Positions 50,970 through 59,849 of a stretch of 64,000 bases of DNA are shown here, piece after piece. The notes under the pieces were generated by a model. It saw only the letters and a program-made list of their open reading frames with translations, was not told the DNA's origin and searched no databases. How positions within the stretch are numbered: the stretch's first letter is position 1; each line of letters begins with the position of its first letter. Both the position numbers and the translations under genes were made by a program. Origin of the DNA: Chitinophagaceae bacterium (GTDB lineage Bacteria; Bacteroidota; Bacteroidia; Chitinophagales; Chitinophagaceae); the NCBI GenBank assembly GCA_016719815.1, contig JADJYK010000001.1, positions 248,001 to 312,000 on the forward strand, in the 5' to 3' direction.

Positions 50970-50977
50970 CAAAGGTA
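50970..50977 (-). promoter_or_regulatory. TAnnTTTG promoter box upstream of arfB
   Basis: On the minus strand TACCTTTG fits the -7 consensus and ends 23 bases before the arfB start codon. Confidence 0.45.
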
Positions 50978-51012
50978 ACATCGTTGTCATAAAGAAATTA
51001 TCTTTATCGTAA

Positions 51013-51053
51013 ACCAGCTACCAGTAACCAGTAACGAGCCACACGTAACCAGG
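51013..51053. repeat. Heptamer direct repeat in front of dtd
   Basis: Six consecutive 7-base units: ACCAGCT, ACCAGTA, ACCAGTA, ACGAGCC, ACACGTA, ACCAGGA. The last unit ends right at the dtd ATG (51054), so the array occupies the whole leader. Confidence 0.65.
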
Positions 51054-51506
51054 ATGAGGGCATTAATTGCAAGAGTAAAAAAGGCAAGTGTAGCAATTGA
51101 GGCGAAAATCCATTCGCAAATTGACAAAGGCTTATTGGTTTTACTGGGAATTGAAGATGCTGATACAGATGAAGATATTGCATGGTTGAGCAGCAAGATG
51201 GTAAACCTTCGCATTTTTGATGATGTTGGTGGTGTGATGAATGATTCAGTAAAAGACCAAAATGGGGAAATTCTGTTGATTAGCCAGTTTACACTGCATG
51301 CCTCTACTAAAAAGGGGAACCGGCCTTCATATATTAAAGCAAGTAAACCGGATGTGGCCATTCCTCTTTACGAAAAAATGATTCACCAGTTATCTTCAGA
51401 CTTGGGCAAACTTGTAGGTACGGGAATATTTGGTGCAGACATGAAAGTGGAATTGATAAATGACGGCCCGGTTACAATTGTGATAGATACGAAGACCAGA
51501 GAATAG
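51054..51506 (+). CDS. dtd: D-aminoacyl-tRNA deacylase
   Basis: DTD removes D-amino acids (and glycine) wrongly attached to tRNA. The 150-residue protein starts RALIARVKKASVAIEAKIHS. It carries the two hallmark motifs: SQFTLHA near residue 78 and NDGPVTIVIDT near 137 (the GPVT cross-subunit cis-Pro motif). Length is standard. The start is ATG 51054, directly after the heptamer repeats. It ends 4 bases from the convergent hypothetical at 51511. Confidence 0.96.
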   Translation: MRALIARVKKASVAIEAKIHSQIDKGLLVLLGIEDADTDEDIAWLSSKMVNLRIFDDVGGVMNDSVKDQNGEILLISQFTLHASTKKGNRPSYIKASKPDVAIPLYEKMIHQLSSDLGKLVGTGIFGADMKVELINDGPVTIVIDTKTRE

Positions 51507-51510
51507 AAGT

Positions 51511-51831
51511 TCAATTTGTGTTAACCCCAATTTTTTCTGAGTAAGACTTCCCGTCAGCCATATATATCAATATAAAGTAAGCTTTCCGGTACACAGGGAT
51601 TTCTACTTTTGCTTCTTTACTGTTAATGTCTTTTTGTTCCACCACCCGGTGGCCATCGGTTGTCCAAATCATTATGTGCTGAATATTTTTTGTGCTTTTT
51701 ACTATAAACTGCCGGCCATAGTTTGATATTTTGTATGGGCGGATTGCCTTACTGGCACTTTGGCCATAGGCGGCAGTAAACGCCAGCAGTATCAAACCAG
51801 CCATTACCAGCGTCTTTACAAACTTCAGCAT
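51511..51831 (-). CDS. Secreted T9SS-sorting-domain-like small protein
   Basis: A 106-residue protein with a signal peptide (FVKTLVMAGLILLAFTAAYG) and one beta-sandwich-like domain of about 80 residues (YKISNYGRQFIVKSTKNIQH, IMIWTTDGHRVVEQKDINSK, YFILIYMADGKSYSEKIGVN). The pattern of a free-standing C-terminal type IX secretion sorting-like domain (two-strand repeat ending in KIGV) is suggestive but not proven. No other domain is attached. Function unknown. Confidence 0.65.
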   Translation of the reverse strand: MLKFVKTLVMAGLILLAFTAAYGQSASKAIRPYKISNYGRQFIVKSTKNIQHIMIWTTDGHRVVEQKDINSKEAKVEIPVYRKAYFILIYMADGKSYSEKIGVNTN

Positions 51832-51942
51832 ACTGTATCACAATTTGTTTTTGAAATATATACTCTCAGCAGGCAGGCAGATTGGGAAGAGAAAACGACA
51901 AGAATCATGCTATCTTGCAATACTGATTCAAAAAGTTTTGTT

Positions 51943-52296
51943 ATGACTATTGCAAATGCCCAGCAGCAAGTTGATGAATGGATAAAGACCGTAGGTGTCC
52001 GCTATTTCAGCGAACTGACCAACATGGCTATTCTGACTGAAGAAGTAGGCGAACTGGCCCGGCACATGTCACGGCAATTTGGAGAGCAGTCTTATAAAGA
52101 GGGTTCTGTTGCTTCTACTTCGGAGGAGGCCAGGAGGAGATTGTTGGCCGATGAAATGGCCGATGTGTTGTGGGTGCTTATCTGCCTTGCTAATCAAACC
52201 GGCGTTGACCTTACAGATGCGCTGCAAAAAAATTTTGAGAAAAAAACGAACAGAGATGCTGAACGGCATCAGAATAATGAGAAGTTGAAGCCCTAA
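51943..52296 (+). CDS. MazG-like nucleotide pyrophosphohydrolase
   Basis: A 117-residue all-alpha NTP pyrophosphohydrolase of the MazG superfamily. The metal-binding glutamates and aspartate are visible in MAILTEEVGELARHMSRQFG and LADEMADVLWVLICLANQTG; the C-terminal VDLTDALQKNFEKKTNRDAE is typical of the short house-cleaning members. ATG 51943 is the best start because the family begins with a short helix (TIANAQQQVDEWIKTVG). A 61-residue hypothetical follows 23 bases later. Confidence 0.88.
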   Translation: MTIANAQQQVDEWIKTVGVRYFSELTNMAILTEEVGELARHMSRQFGEQSYKEGSVASTSEEARRRLLADEMADVLWVLICLANQTGVDLTDALQKNFEKKTNRDAERHQNNEKLKP

Positions 52297-52319
52297 ACCA
52301 CTGAAGAGGAGTAAAGCAA

Positions 52320-52505
52320 ATGAACGACACACCTCAGCATATAAAAGAGCGGCAGCTTAAAATCTGGATGTCCAAAAAACCGGAAGAGAGGCTGCTTCTC
52401 TTTCTTCAGCAAAACGAAGAAATGTGGATGGCTATCCGGGATGCTAAAATAAAAATGAAGAAGTCAGCCATAAAACATGACCGGACTAAACTTAATTTGC
52501 CTTAA
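52320..52505 (+). CDS. Small conserved hypothetical protein
   Basis: A 61-residue charged protein with no signal peptide, predicted mostly helical (ERQLKIWMSKKPEERLLLFL, QQNEEMWMAIRDAKIKMKKS). It is close behind the MazG-like gene and is probably co-transcribed with it. It is too small for a family call, but its composition and the upstream gene support its being real. Confidence 0.55.
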   Translation: MNDTPQHIKERQLKIWMSKKPEERLLLFLQQNEEMWMAIRDAKIKMKKSAIKHDRTKLNLP

Positions 52506-52526
52506 CTCCTTAATGATTAAATAAGC

Positions 52527-52850
52527 CTATTTCTTCGGCAAATACTTATCCGGGCTTTTCAAAAACTCAGCTCTGCAATATTTAGAGCAGAAACCAAAAA
52601 TGTGGCCTTTGTAGTGAATGGTGTCTCCTTTCTTGTCATCTACTTTCATATCGCAGATAGGGTCAGGCCGCAGGGTGTCGGGAGCAAGGTTCATATCACC
52701 GCATTGATTGCTGCACTGGCTCATGCACATACTTATGCAGGCGGCTTTGTCTTTTTCCATCGGACAGGATTTACCCGCCGGCTTGTTGATAATAAAAAAG
52801 GCTGCCATAAGAAAAGCCGGGAATGCCATGAACAGTACAGAATTCTTCAT
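52527..52850 (-). CDS. YHS-domain secreted protein
   Basis: A 107-residue secreted protein. After a hydrophobic N-terminus (VLFMAFPAFLMAAFFII) there is a Cys-rich segment (CPMEKDKAACISMCMSQCSN, QCGDMN) and then a YHS domain (DPICDMKVDDKKGDTIHYKG, FGFCSKYCRAEFLKSPDKY). YHS domains bind metal and are common in heavy-metal handling. The extra Cys/Met-rich spacer also suggests copper or a related metal. A TACTTTTG box lies upstream. Confidence 0.85.
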   Translation of the reverse strand: MKNSVLFMAFPAFLMAAFFIINKPAGKSCPMEKDKAACISMCMSQCSNQCGDMNLAPDTLRPDPICDMKVDDKKGDTIHYKGHIFGFCSKYCRAEFLKSPDKYLPKK

Positions 52851-52869
52851 ACGGTAAATTTTTGTTTTA

Positions 52870-52877
52870 CAAAAGTA
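52870..52877 (-). promoter_or_regulatory. TAnnTTTG promoter box upstream of the YHS gene
   Basis: TACTTTTG on the minus strand, 19 bases before the ATG at 52850. It lies in the 71-base spacer shared with glyS, so the two divergent promoters are about 40 bases apart. Confidence 0.5.
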
Positions 52878-52906
52878 ATGAAAAGAGATAAATCCCCGAT
52901 AGGGCT

Positions 52907-52914
52907 TATTTTTG
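52907..52914 (+). promoter_or_regulatory. TAnnTTTG box directly in front of glyS
   Basis: TATTTTTG followed by CC; it ends 7 bases before the glyS ATG at 52922. A leaderless or very short-leader transcript is implied. Confidence 0.6.
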
Positions 52915-52921
52915 CCGCACT

Positions 52922-54430
52922 ATGGCAAATGAAGCAAAAAAACCCGCACAAGAGGTAGGTAAGTTCCAGGCGATTATATCGCATTGCAAAGAGTACGGTT
53001 TTATTTTTCCCAGCAGCGAAATCTACGACGGGCTGCAGGCTGTATATGATTATGGCCAGATGGGAAGCGAACTGAAAAAGAACATTAAAGACTACTGGTG
53101 GAAAAGCATGACGCAACTCCACGACAATATCGTGGGCATTGATGCGGCCATTTTTATGCACCCCACCACCTGGAAAGCCAGCGGGCATGTTGACAATTTT
53201 AACGACCCGATGATTGATAATAAAGACAGTAAAAAACGCTACCGGGTTGACCATCTGATTGAAGGCCACGCTGAACTATTGAAGGCAGACGGAAAAGAAA
53301 AAGAAGCGGAAGAATTACTTGCAGCAATGGATGCTTTATTGGCGAAAGATGATTTTGCAGGACTGAAACAACTTATTGAAGACAATAAGATGGTTTGCGC
53401 CATCAGTGGCACCTGCAACTGGACAGACATTCGCCAGTTCAATCTTATGTTTTCAACAGAGTTCGGCTCAACGGAAGCTTCCGAAATCCCCCCTGCGGGG
53501 GGTGGGGGGGCCAATAAAGTGTATCTGCGGCCTGAAACGGCACAGGGTATTTTTGTCAACTTTCTGAACGTACAGAAAACCGGACGCATGAAAGTGCCCT
53601 TTGGTATTGCTCAAATTGGTAAGGCCTTCCGCAATGAGATTGTGGCCCGCCAGTTTATTTTCCGTATGCGGGAATTTGAGCAAATGGAAATGCAGTTTTT
53701 CATCCGCCCTGGCACACAAAAAGAGTGGTACGAGTTCTGGAAGGCCGAAAGGCTGAAATGGCACCGGAGCCTCGGTATTCCGGCAGAAAAATACCGCTAC
53801 CACGACCATATCAAACTGGCCCACTATGCCGATGCGGCCTGTGATATCGAATTTGATTTCCCGATGGGCTTTAAGGAGTTGGAAGGCATACACAGCCGTA
53901 CAGATTTTGACCTGCGCAGCCACCAGGAATACAGCAAAAAGAAACAGCAGTATTTCGACAACGACATTGACCCGGCCACCGGCAAACCTTACGGCAACTA
54001 CATTCCGTTTGTAATTGAAACTTCAATCGGTTTAGACCGGATGTTCCTTGCTGTACTTAGCCAGGCTTACGAAGAGCAGGATTTAAGTACACCTGAGAGA
54101 CCCGACAGTCGAGTGGTATTGAAACTGCCTGCCTCACTGGCGCCAATCAAACTGGCAGTGCTGCCGCTTACCAAAAAAGATGGCCTGCCTGAAGTTGCTG
54201 AACGTATAATGAGTGACTGTCGTCCGCATTTCCGTTGTTTTTATGAGGAAAAAGACTCAATTGGCAAGCGTTACCGCCGTATGGATGCTCTCGGAACACC
54301 CTTCTGTGTAACGGTTGACCACCAGACACTACAGGATGATACTGTTACTATCCGCTATCGTGATACGATGGAACAAGAGAGGATTCCTATTGAAAAGATT
54401 AAGGAATTGGTGATGAATGCGATTGGTTAA
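52922..54430 (+). CDS. glyS: Glycine--tRNA ligase (homodimeric type)
   Basis: Class II glycyl-tRNA synthetase of the alpha2 type, 502 residues. Motif 1 area: CKEYGFIFPSSEIYDGLQAV. Motif 2 area: VYLRPETAQGIFVNFLNVQK, GKAFRNEIVARQFIFRMREF, EQMEMQFFIRPG. Motif 3: PFVIETSIGLDRMFLAVL. The anticodon-binding domain is near the C-terminus (PIKLAVLPLTKKDGLPEVAE). Just before motif 2 there is a segment SEIPPAGGGGAN whose DNA (53484-53510) looks like an intergenic G/C repeat; other family members have only a short Gly/Ser link there. The frame stays open, so the enzyme is probably functional. Confidence 0.96.
   Translation: MANEAKKPAQEVGKFQAIISHCKEYGFIFPSSEIYDGLQAVYDYGQMGSELKKNIKDYWWKSMTQLHDNIVGIDAAIFMHPTTWKASGHVDNFNDPMIDNKDSKKRYRVDHLIEGHAELLKADGKEKEAEELLAAMDALLAKDDFAGLKQLIEDNKMVCAISGTCNWTDIRQFNLMFSTEFGSTEASEIPPAGGGGANKVYLRPETAQGIFVNFLNVQKTGRMKVPFGIAQIGKAFRNEIVARQFIFRMREFEQMEMQFFIRPGTQKEWYEFWKAERLKWHRSLGIPAEKYRYHDHIKLAHYADAACDIEFDFPMGFKELEGIHSRTDFDLRSHQEYSKKKQQYFDNDIDPATGKPYGNYIPFVIETSIGLDRMFLAVLSQAYEEQDLSTPERPDSRVVLKLPASLAPIKLAVLPLTKKDGLPEVAERIMSDCRPHFRCFYEEKDSIGKRYRRMDALGTPFCVTVDHQTLQDDTVTIRYRDTMEQERIPIEKIKELVMNAIG
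53484..53510. repeat. G/C-run repeat apparently inserted in the glyS coding sequence
   Basis: AAATCCCCCCTGCGGGGGGT followed by GGGGGGG: C-run, TG spacer, G-run, T, G-run, the same layout as the intergenic elements at 23021-23046 and 30421-30448. Here it lies inside a gene and is read as IPPAGGGG. Confidence 0.6.
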
Positions 54431-54454
54431 TCCAGACAAGTCTCTGAATTACAT

Positions 54455-54486
54455 AAGCCTTGTGTAGAATTCACGGGGCTTTTTTG
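54455..54486 (+). terminator. Rho-independent terminator after glyS
   Basis: AAGCCTTGTG (54455-54464) pairs with CACGGGGCTT (54472-54481) through eight Watson-Crick and two G-U pairs, followed by TTTTTG. It lies 25 bases past the glyS stop. The remaining spacer to 54636 holds no supported gene. Confidence 0.85.
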
Positions 54487-54636
54487 TGTACATTATTTTA
54501 AATTTATCCTGTGGCATGACAGGAATCATTTTTTTCCTTGAATTACGTCACCCCTGCTTTTAGCAGGTAGTTCTACTTTGGCGTATTATTTTTTTAAGCC
54601 TCTTTTGGGCAGTTTAATGCCCGCAAAACAATCATC

Positions 54637-56262
54637 ATGGCGAATACAGACATTACAAAACCTGTTGACCTTCAAACACATGCAGAAGGTACCGGCCCCA
54701 AAAGATTCCGCCGCCCGGTGTATATGGATTTCATGCCACCCTGTAACAGTGCCTGCCCTGCAGGTGAAAACATTCAGGCATGGTTATCTTATGCTCAAGC
54801 TGGCGACTATTTCAATGCGTTCCAGGTAATTATGGAAGATTGCGCCTTCCCGGCTATTATGGGACGGGTTTGCGTTAAGCCTTGCGAAACAGGCTGCAAC
54901 CGCAATCACATTGACACAACTATTAACATTCATGCCGTTGAAAGGTACATTGGCGATGAAGCTATCAACCAGAAATGGGAAGTACGCTACGAAGCTAAAC
55001 CTACAGGTAAGAAAGTGCTGGTAATAGGTGCGGGCCCTGGCGGTCTGTCAGCCGCTTATCACCTTGCCCGGATGGGACATACCGTTGAAGTATATGATGC
55101 GGGAAATCATGCTGGAGGTTTGTTATGGACAGGTGTTCCTGAATACCGTTTGCCAAAAGAAGTTCTGGATGCAGAAATTGCCCGCATATTAAATATGGGT
55201 ATTAAACTGCGCCTGAATTATAAAGTGCAGGATGTTATGAGTGAAAAGAAAGCTGGCAATTTCGATGCGGTTTATCTGTCAGTTGGTGCACAGGTTATCC
55301 ATGATGAAGGTTTCAGTCACGACAACTCTGTAATGATAACAGATGCTTTTTCTTTCTTTAACCAGGTTAAATCCAATTCTTCTCCATATATAAAGAAGAA
55401 AATTGTGGTGTATGGTGGTGGCAAATTGGCCCTGTACCTGTCAAGAATGATTAAACGGTTTGGTTCTGAGGTCTCTGTTTACTACCCCGGAGATAAGAAA
55501 ATGATGCCTGCTTACGACTACGAAACAGAAGATGCACTGGCTGAAGGTGTGGATGTACAATTGTTCAGAAGCATCAGCAAAATTGAAAAGAACAAGATTA
55601 CGCTGGAGAAAATGAAAGTGGAGAAAGGAAAAGCAATAGGCACTGGCGAATTTGAAACAATTGATGCTGATGTGCTGATTAATGCTTACAAGCAGGAGTC
55701 AGATACAGGGTTCCTTCGTTCAGCAGCCAACGTAAAAATAAATGATGACGGCACTGTGGTAATTGATGCACAGCGTATGACAGGCGAATCCGGAATTTTT
55801 GCTGGTGGCGATATGCTGCCCGGCGAAAACAGGAGCTCAACCATCGCAATTGGTCATGGTAAAAAGGCTGCTAAATATATTAATGGCTTTTTAACCGAGC
55901 CTTATCAAAAACCCGCTAAGCCCGCAACTGCCAGTTATCGCAAACTGCACATGTGGTACAAAACGGAAGCTCCGCAAAAGGAACAGAATAAACTGGCTCC
56001 TGAAGTGGCCGTTAAAAGTTTTGATGAGATAATGGCCGGCCTTGGTGAACCTGAAGCAAGATATGAAGCACAGCGCTGCCTTAGCTGCGGTAACTGCTTT
56101 GAATGTGATGGTTGCTTTGGCGCATGTCCCGAAAATGCCATTATTAAATTAGGCAAAGGCAACAGGTATAAGTTCAACTATGATGCCTGCACCGGTTGTG
56201 CAGTGTGTTACGAACAATGCCCCTGCCATGCAATTGAAATGATTCCTGAACCTGTTAATTAA
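54637..56262 (+). CDS. GltD-like FAD/[4Fe-4S] oxidoreductase (NAD(P)H-ferredoxin type)
   Basis: A 541-residue flavo-iron-sulfur protein related to the glutamate synthase small subunit. The N-terminal Cys-rich domain (PPCNSACPAGENIQAWLSYA, GRVCVKPCETGCNRNHIDTT) precedes an FAD fold (VIGAGPGGLSAAYHLARMGH) and the GltD signature (GLLWTGVPEYRLPKEVLDAE). The second nucleotide site VVYGGGKLALYLSRMIKRFG is atypical, with KLALY where NTAMD is usual. The C-terminus adds two ferredoxin motifs (CLSCGNCFECDGCFGACPEN, CTGCAVCYEQCPCHAIEM). It is 6 bases from the PFOR start, so it probably shuttles electrons between ferredoxin and a pyridine nucleotide. No gltB is present. Confidence 0.9.
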   Translation: MANTDITKPVDLQTHAEGTGPKRFRRPVYMDFMPPCNSACPAGENIQAWLSYAQAGDYFNAFQVIMEDCAFPAIMGRVCVKPCETGCNRNHIDTTINIHAVERYIGDEAINQKWEVRYEAKPTGKKVLVIGAGPGGLSAAYHLARMGHTVEVYDAGNHAGGLLWTGVPEYRLPKEVLDAEIARILNMGIKLRLNYKVQDVMSEKKAGNFDAVYLSVGAQVIHDEGFSHDNSVMITDAFSFFNQVKSNSSPYIKKKIVVYGGGKLALYLSRMIKRFGSEVSVYYPGDKKMMPAYDYETEDALAEGVDVQLFRSISKIEKNKITLEKMKVEKGKAIGTGEFETIDADVLINAYKQESDTGFLRSAANVKINDDGTVVIDAQRMTGESGIFAGGDMLPGENRSSTIAIGHGKKAAKYINGFLTEPYQKPAKPATASYRKLHMWYKTEAPQKEQNKLAPEVAVKSFDEIMAGLGEPEARYEAQRCLSCGNCFECDGCFGACPENAIIKLGKGNRYKFNYDACTGCAVCYEQCPCHAIEMIPEPVN

Positions 56263-56268
56263 TCTGTG

Positions 56269-59200
56269 ATGTCAAAAAATAAATTAGTCGCAACGATAGA
56301 TGGAAACGAAGCGGCCGCTTATGTGGCCTACCGGGTGAACGAAGTTTGTGCCATCTATCCTATTACCCCATCATCCAATATGGCCGAACTGGCCGATGAA
56401 TGGGCCGCAAAAGGAATAAAAAACATCTGGGGCAATGTACCCGATGTAATAGAAATGCAAAGTGAAGGCGGTGCTGCCGGTACAGTGCACGGTGCCCTTC
56501 AAACCGGCGCATTAACCACCACATTTACTGCTTCACAGGGCCTGATGCTCATGCTGCCCAACATGTATAAAATAGCCGGTGAGTTAACACCAGCTGTTTT
56601 TCATGTTGCTGCCCGTTCCTTAGCTACACAAGGGCTTTCCATCTTTGGCGACCACCAGGATGTGATGGCTGCAAGAACCACCGGCTTTGCCATGTTAAGT
56701 TCTGCAAGTGTACAGGAGGCACATGATTTCGCTTTAATCGCACAGGCTGCTACGTTGAAATCAAGAATACCAATTGTACACTTCTTCGATGGCTTCCGCA
56801 CATCGCATGAAGTAAACAAACTGGAACTGCTGACCGATGAGCAAATAAAGGCAATGGTTCCTGATGATTTGGTAATTGCTCACCGTAAGAGAGGTTTAAG
56901 CCCAGATAATCCGTTCATCCGTGGTACTGCTCAAAACCCTGATGTTTATTTCCAGGGAAGAGAAACCGTGAATACATTCTACAATGCCATGCCAGCAATT
57001 GTGAATGAAGTAATGGCTGATTTTGAAAAACTGACTGGCAGAAAATACCAGTTGTTTGAATACACCGGCGCACCTGATGCAGAAGAAATTACTGTCATCA
57101 TGGGTTCGGGCGGTGAAACAGTGGAAGAAACAGTAAAAGCACTGAATGCTGCAGGCAGAAAAGTGGGTGTGATAATGGTACGTTTATACAGGCCGTTCTC
57201 TATTGAGCATTTTGTGGATGTGATGCCTGCTACTGTAAAAACAATTGCAGTTTTAGACAGAACAAAAGAGATTGGCGCCGCCGGAGAACCTATGTACCAG
57301 GATGTGATGGCCACATTGGTGGAAGCGTTACAACAGGGTAAAATTAAATCACTGCCCAGGATAGTAGGAGGCCGCTATGGTTTATCTTCTAAGGAATGGA
57401 CCCCTGCCATGGTGAAAGCTGTTTATGATGAACTTCAGAAACCTCAGCCGAAAAATGGCTTTACCGTTGGTATTAACGACGACGTAACATTTACCAGCAT
57501 TGATTACGATCCGGAATATAAATTAGATGAAAGCGAATGGAGACAAGGTTTGTTCTTTGGATTGGGTGCTGATGGTACCGTAGGGGCAAATAAAAATACC
57601 ATCAAAATCATCGGAGAAAACACTGATTTGTTTGCACAAGGCTATTTCGTGTATGACTCTAAAAAATCAGGCGCAAGAACGGTATCGCATCTGCGTTTTG
57701 GTCCTAAGCCAATCAGGGCTCCTTACCTGATTTCAAAGGCGGATTTTGTTGCCTGCCACCAGTTCAATTTCGTTGAGAAAGTGGAAATGTTGGAATTTGC
57801 CAGCAATGGCGCCACCTTCCTGCTCAACAGCCCTTACGACAAAAATGAAGTATGGGGCAAATTGCCCGGTCAGGTACAAAAACTTCTGATTGAAAAGAAT
57901 ATCAAGTTGTATGTAATTGATGCTACCACTGTTGCCCGTGACACCGGTATGAGGGGCCGTATCAACACCATCATGCAGACTTGTTACTTTGCTTTATCTG
58001 GTGTATTGCCCAAAGATGATGCTATCAAGCAGATTAAGAAGGCAATTGAAAAACATACTTCAAGAAAGGTCCGAAAGTTATCGAGCAGAACTTTAAAGCG
58101 GTTGATGCTACACTGGAGCACCTTTTATGAAGTAGATTATCCGAAAACTGTATCTGCAAAAGAAGTTGACTTACTCACTGTATCAGATAAAGCACCTGAA
58201 TTTGTGAAGGATGTTACAGCAATGATGATGGCCGGTCACGGTGATAATATTCCTGTAAGTAAGATGACGGTGGACGGTACTTACCCAAGCGGAACCACAC
58301 AGTGGGAAAAGAGAAATATCTCTGACCTGGTGCCTGTATGGGAACCAGACTTGTGTATTCAGTGCGGTAACTGTGCCTATGTATGTCCGCATAGCGTTAT
58401 CAGGGCTAAATTCTATAACGAGAGCTATCTCAAAAATGCACCTGCCGATTTCAAATCAGCACATATTAATGCAAGAGGGTTTCCTGAAACTAAATATACA
58501 CTATCTGTTTACTTAGAAGACTGTACTGGATGTAATCTTTGTGTGGAAGCCTGCCCAGTAACAGACGTAACGAACAACAAGAAAAAGGCAATAAACCTTG
58601 GTGAAAAAGAACCCATTCTTAAAACAGAACAAAAGAATATTGAGTTCTTTGAAAATATTCCATGGAACGACCGTTCTAAGATTGATTTCTCTACAGTTCA
58701 CGGCGCACAGTTCCTGGAGCCGTTGTTTGAATTCTCAGGTGCTTGTGCCGGTTGTGGCGAAACACCATACCTGAAACTCCTTTCTCAGTTGTTTGGCGAC
58801 AGGCTGCTGATTGCAAATGCAACAGGTTGTTCATCTATCTACGGTGGTAACTTGCCAACTACACCATGGGCAGTAAATAAAGAAGGCCGTGGGCCAGCCT
58901 GGAGTAACTCACTGTTTGAAGATAATGCCGAATTCGGATTAGGTATGCGCATAACTGCCGATAAGCAATTGGGTGTGGCTGTAAACCTGCTCAACGAATT
59001 GAAAGGCGAATTGGGCGAAGATTATGTGAAAGCCATTGTTGAAGCAAGTCAGGAAGTTGAATCAGAACTGGTACAACAAAGAAACAGGGTCGAAGACCTG
59101 AAAGCGAAACTGAAAGACATGAATACTTCAGCAGCGGCACATCTTCTATCTGTTGCCGACCAGTTGGTTCGCCGCAGTGTATGGCTGATTGGTGGTGACG

Positions 59201-59841
59201 GTTGGGCTTATGACATTGGTTATGGTGGTCTTGACCATGCCCTTGCCAGCGGCAGAAACGTAAATGTGATGGTACTGGATACAGAAGTATATTCAAATAC
59301 GGGTGGTCAGTCATCCAAATCAACACCGACAGCTGCCACAGCTAAATTTGCAGCTGGTGGTAAAACAGTAGGTAAGAAGGATCTGGCTATGCAGGCAATA
59401 TCTTATGGTAATGTATATGTGGCAAGGGTAGCTTTTGGCGCTAATCCGCAACAGGCATTGCTTGCCATGCGGGAAGCAGAAGCATACGACGGACCGTCAC
59501 TGATATTGGCATACAGCCATTGTATTGCTCATGGTTACGACCTGAAAGACGGATTGGACCAACAGCAGAAAGCAGTACAAAGCGGTCACTGGCCTCTGCT
59601 CAGGTATAATCCGGTATTGAGAAAGAAAAACCAGAATCCGTTTGTGCTTGACTCCACAAGGCCGTCTATGCCGTTGAAGGATTATGCTTATAATGAGTTG
59701 CGCTATAAAGTGCTGACAATGACTAATCCTGAAGGAGCTGAACACCTGATGAAACTGGCGCAGGAAATGGTAAACCTGAAATGGAAAAACTACGAAGAGC
59801 TGGCAACCAAAAAAGCAAGCGACTTTGTACCTGTAGGTTAA
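56269..59841 (+). CDS. nifJ: Pyruvate:ferredoxin (flavodoxin) oxidoreductase
   Basis: Single-chain PFOR, 1190 residues, making acetyl-CoA, CO2 and reduced ferredoxin from pyruvate. Domain order is standard: domain I with EVCAIYPITPSSNMAELADE and QSEGGAAGTVHGALQTGALT, the central domain, the CoA/gamma region (SHLRFGPKPIRAPYLI), two [4Fe-4S] clusters (CIQCGNCAYVCPHSVIRA, CTGCNLCVEACPV), a proximal cluster in SGACAGCGETPYLKLLSQLF, and the TPP site (GGDGWAYDIGYGGLDHALAS, DTEVYSNTGGQSSKSTPTAA). GTG 56266 precedes the chosen ATG 56269. No indel is seen over 3.6 kb. It implies anaerobic or micro-oxic metabolism. Confidence 0.97.
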   Translation: MSKNKLVATIDGNEAAAYVAYRVNEVCAIYPITPSSNMAELADEWAAKGIKNIWGNVPDVIEMQSEGGAAGTVHGALQTGALTTTFTASQGLMLMLPNMYKIAGELTPAVFHVAARSLATQGLSIFGDHQDVMAARTTGFAMLSSASVQEAHDFALIAQAATLKSRIPIVHFFDGFRTSHEVNKLELLTDEQIKAMVPDDLVIAHRKRGLSPDNPFIRGTAQNPDVYFQGRETVNTFYNAMPAIVNEVMADFEKLTGRKYQLFEYTGAPDAEEITVIMGSGGETVEETVKALNAAGRKVGVIMVRLYRPFSIEHFVDVMPATVKTIAVLDRTKEIGAAGEPMYQDVMATLVEALQQGKIKSLPRIVGGRYGLSSKEWTPAMVKAVYDELQKPQPKNGFTVGINDDVTFTSIDYDPEYKLDESEWRQGLFFGLGADGTVGANKNTIKIIGENTDLFAQGYFVYDSKKSGARTVSHLRFGPKPIRAPYLISKADFVACHQFNFVEKVEMLEFASNGATFLLNSPYDKNEVWGKLPGQVQKLLIEKNIKLYVIDATTVARDTGMRGRINTIMQTCYFALSGVLPKDDAIKQIKKAIEKHTSRKVRKLSSRTLKRLMLHWSTFYEVDYPKTVSAKEVDLLTVSDKAPEFVKDVTAMMMAGHGDNIPVSKMTVDGTYPSGTTQWEKRNISDLVPVWEPDLCIQCGNCAYVCPHSVIRAKFYNESYLKNAPADFKSAHINARGFPETKYTLSVYLEDCTGCNLCVEACPVTDVTNNKKKAINLGEKEPILKTEQKNIEFFENIPWNDRSKIDFSTVHGAQFLEPLFEFSGACAGCGETPYLKLLSQLFGDRLLIANATGCSSIYGGNLPTTPWAVNKEGRGPAWSNSLFEDNAEFGLGMRITADKQLGVAVNLLNELKGELGEDYVKAIVEASQEVESELVQQRNRVEDLKAKLKDMNTSAAAHLLSVADQLVRRSVWLIGGDGWAYDIGYGGLDHALASGRNVNVMVLDTEVYSNTGGQSSKSTPTAATAKFAAGGKTVGKKDLAMQAISYGNVYVARVAFGANPQQALLAMREAEAYDGPSLILAYSHCIAHGYDLKDGLDQQQKAVQSGHWPLLRYNPVLRKKNQNPFVLDSTRPSMPLKDYAYNELRYKVLTMTNPEGAEHLMKLAQEMVNLKWKNYEELATKKASDFVPVG

Positions 59842-59849
59842 TAATATAG

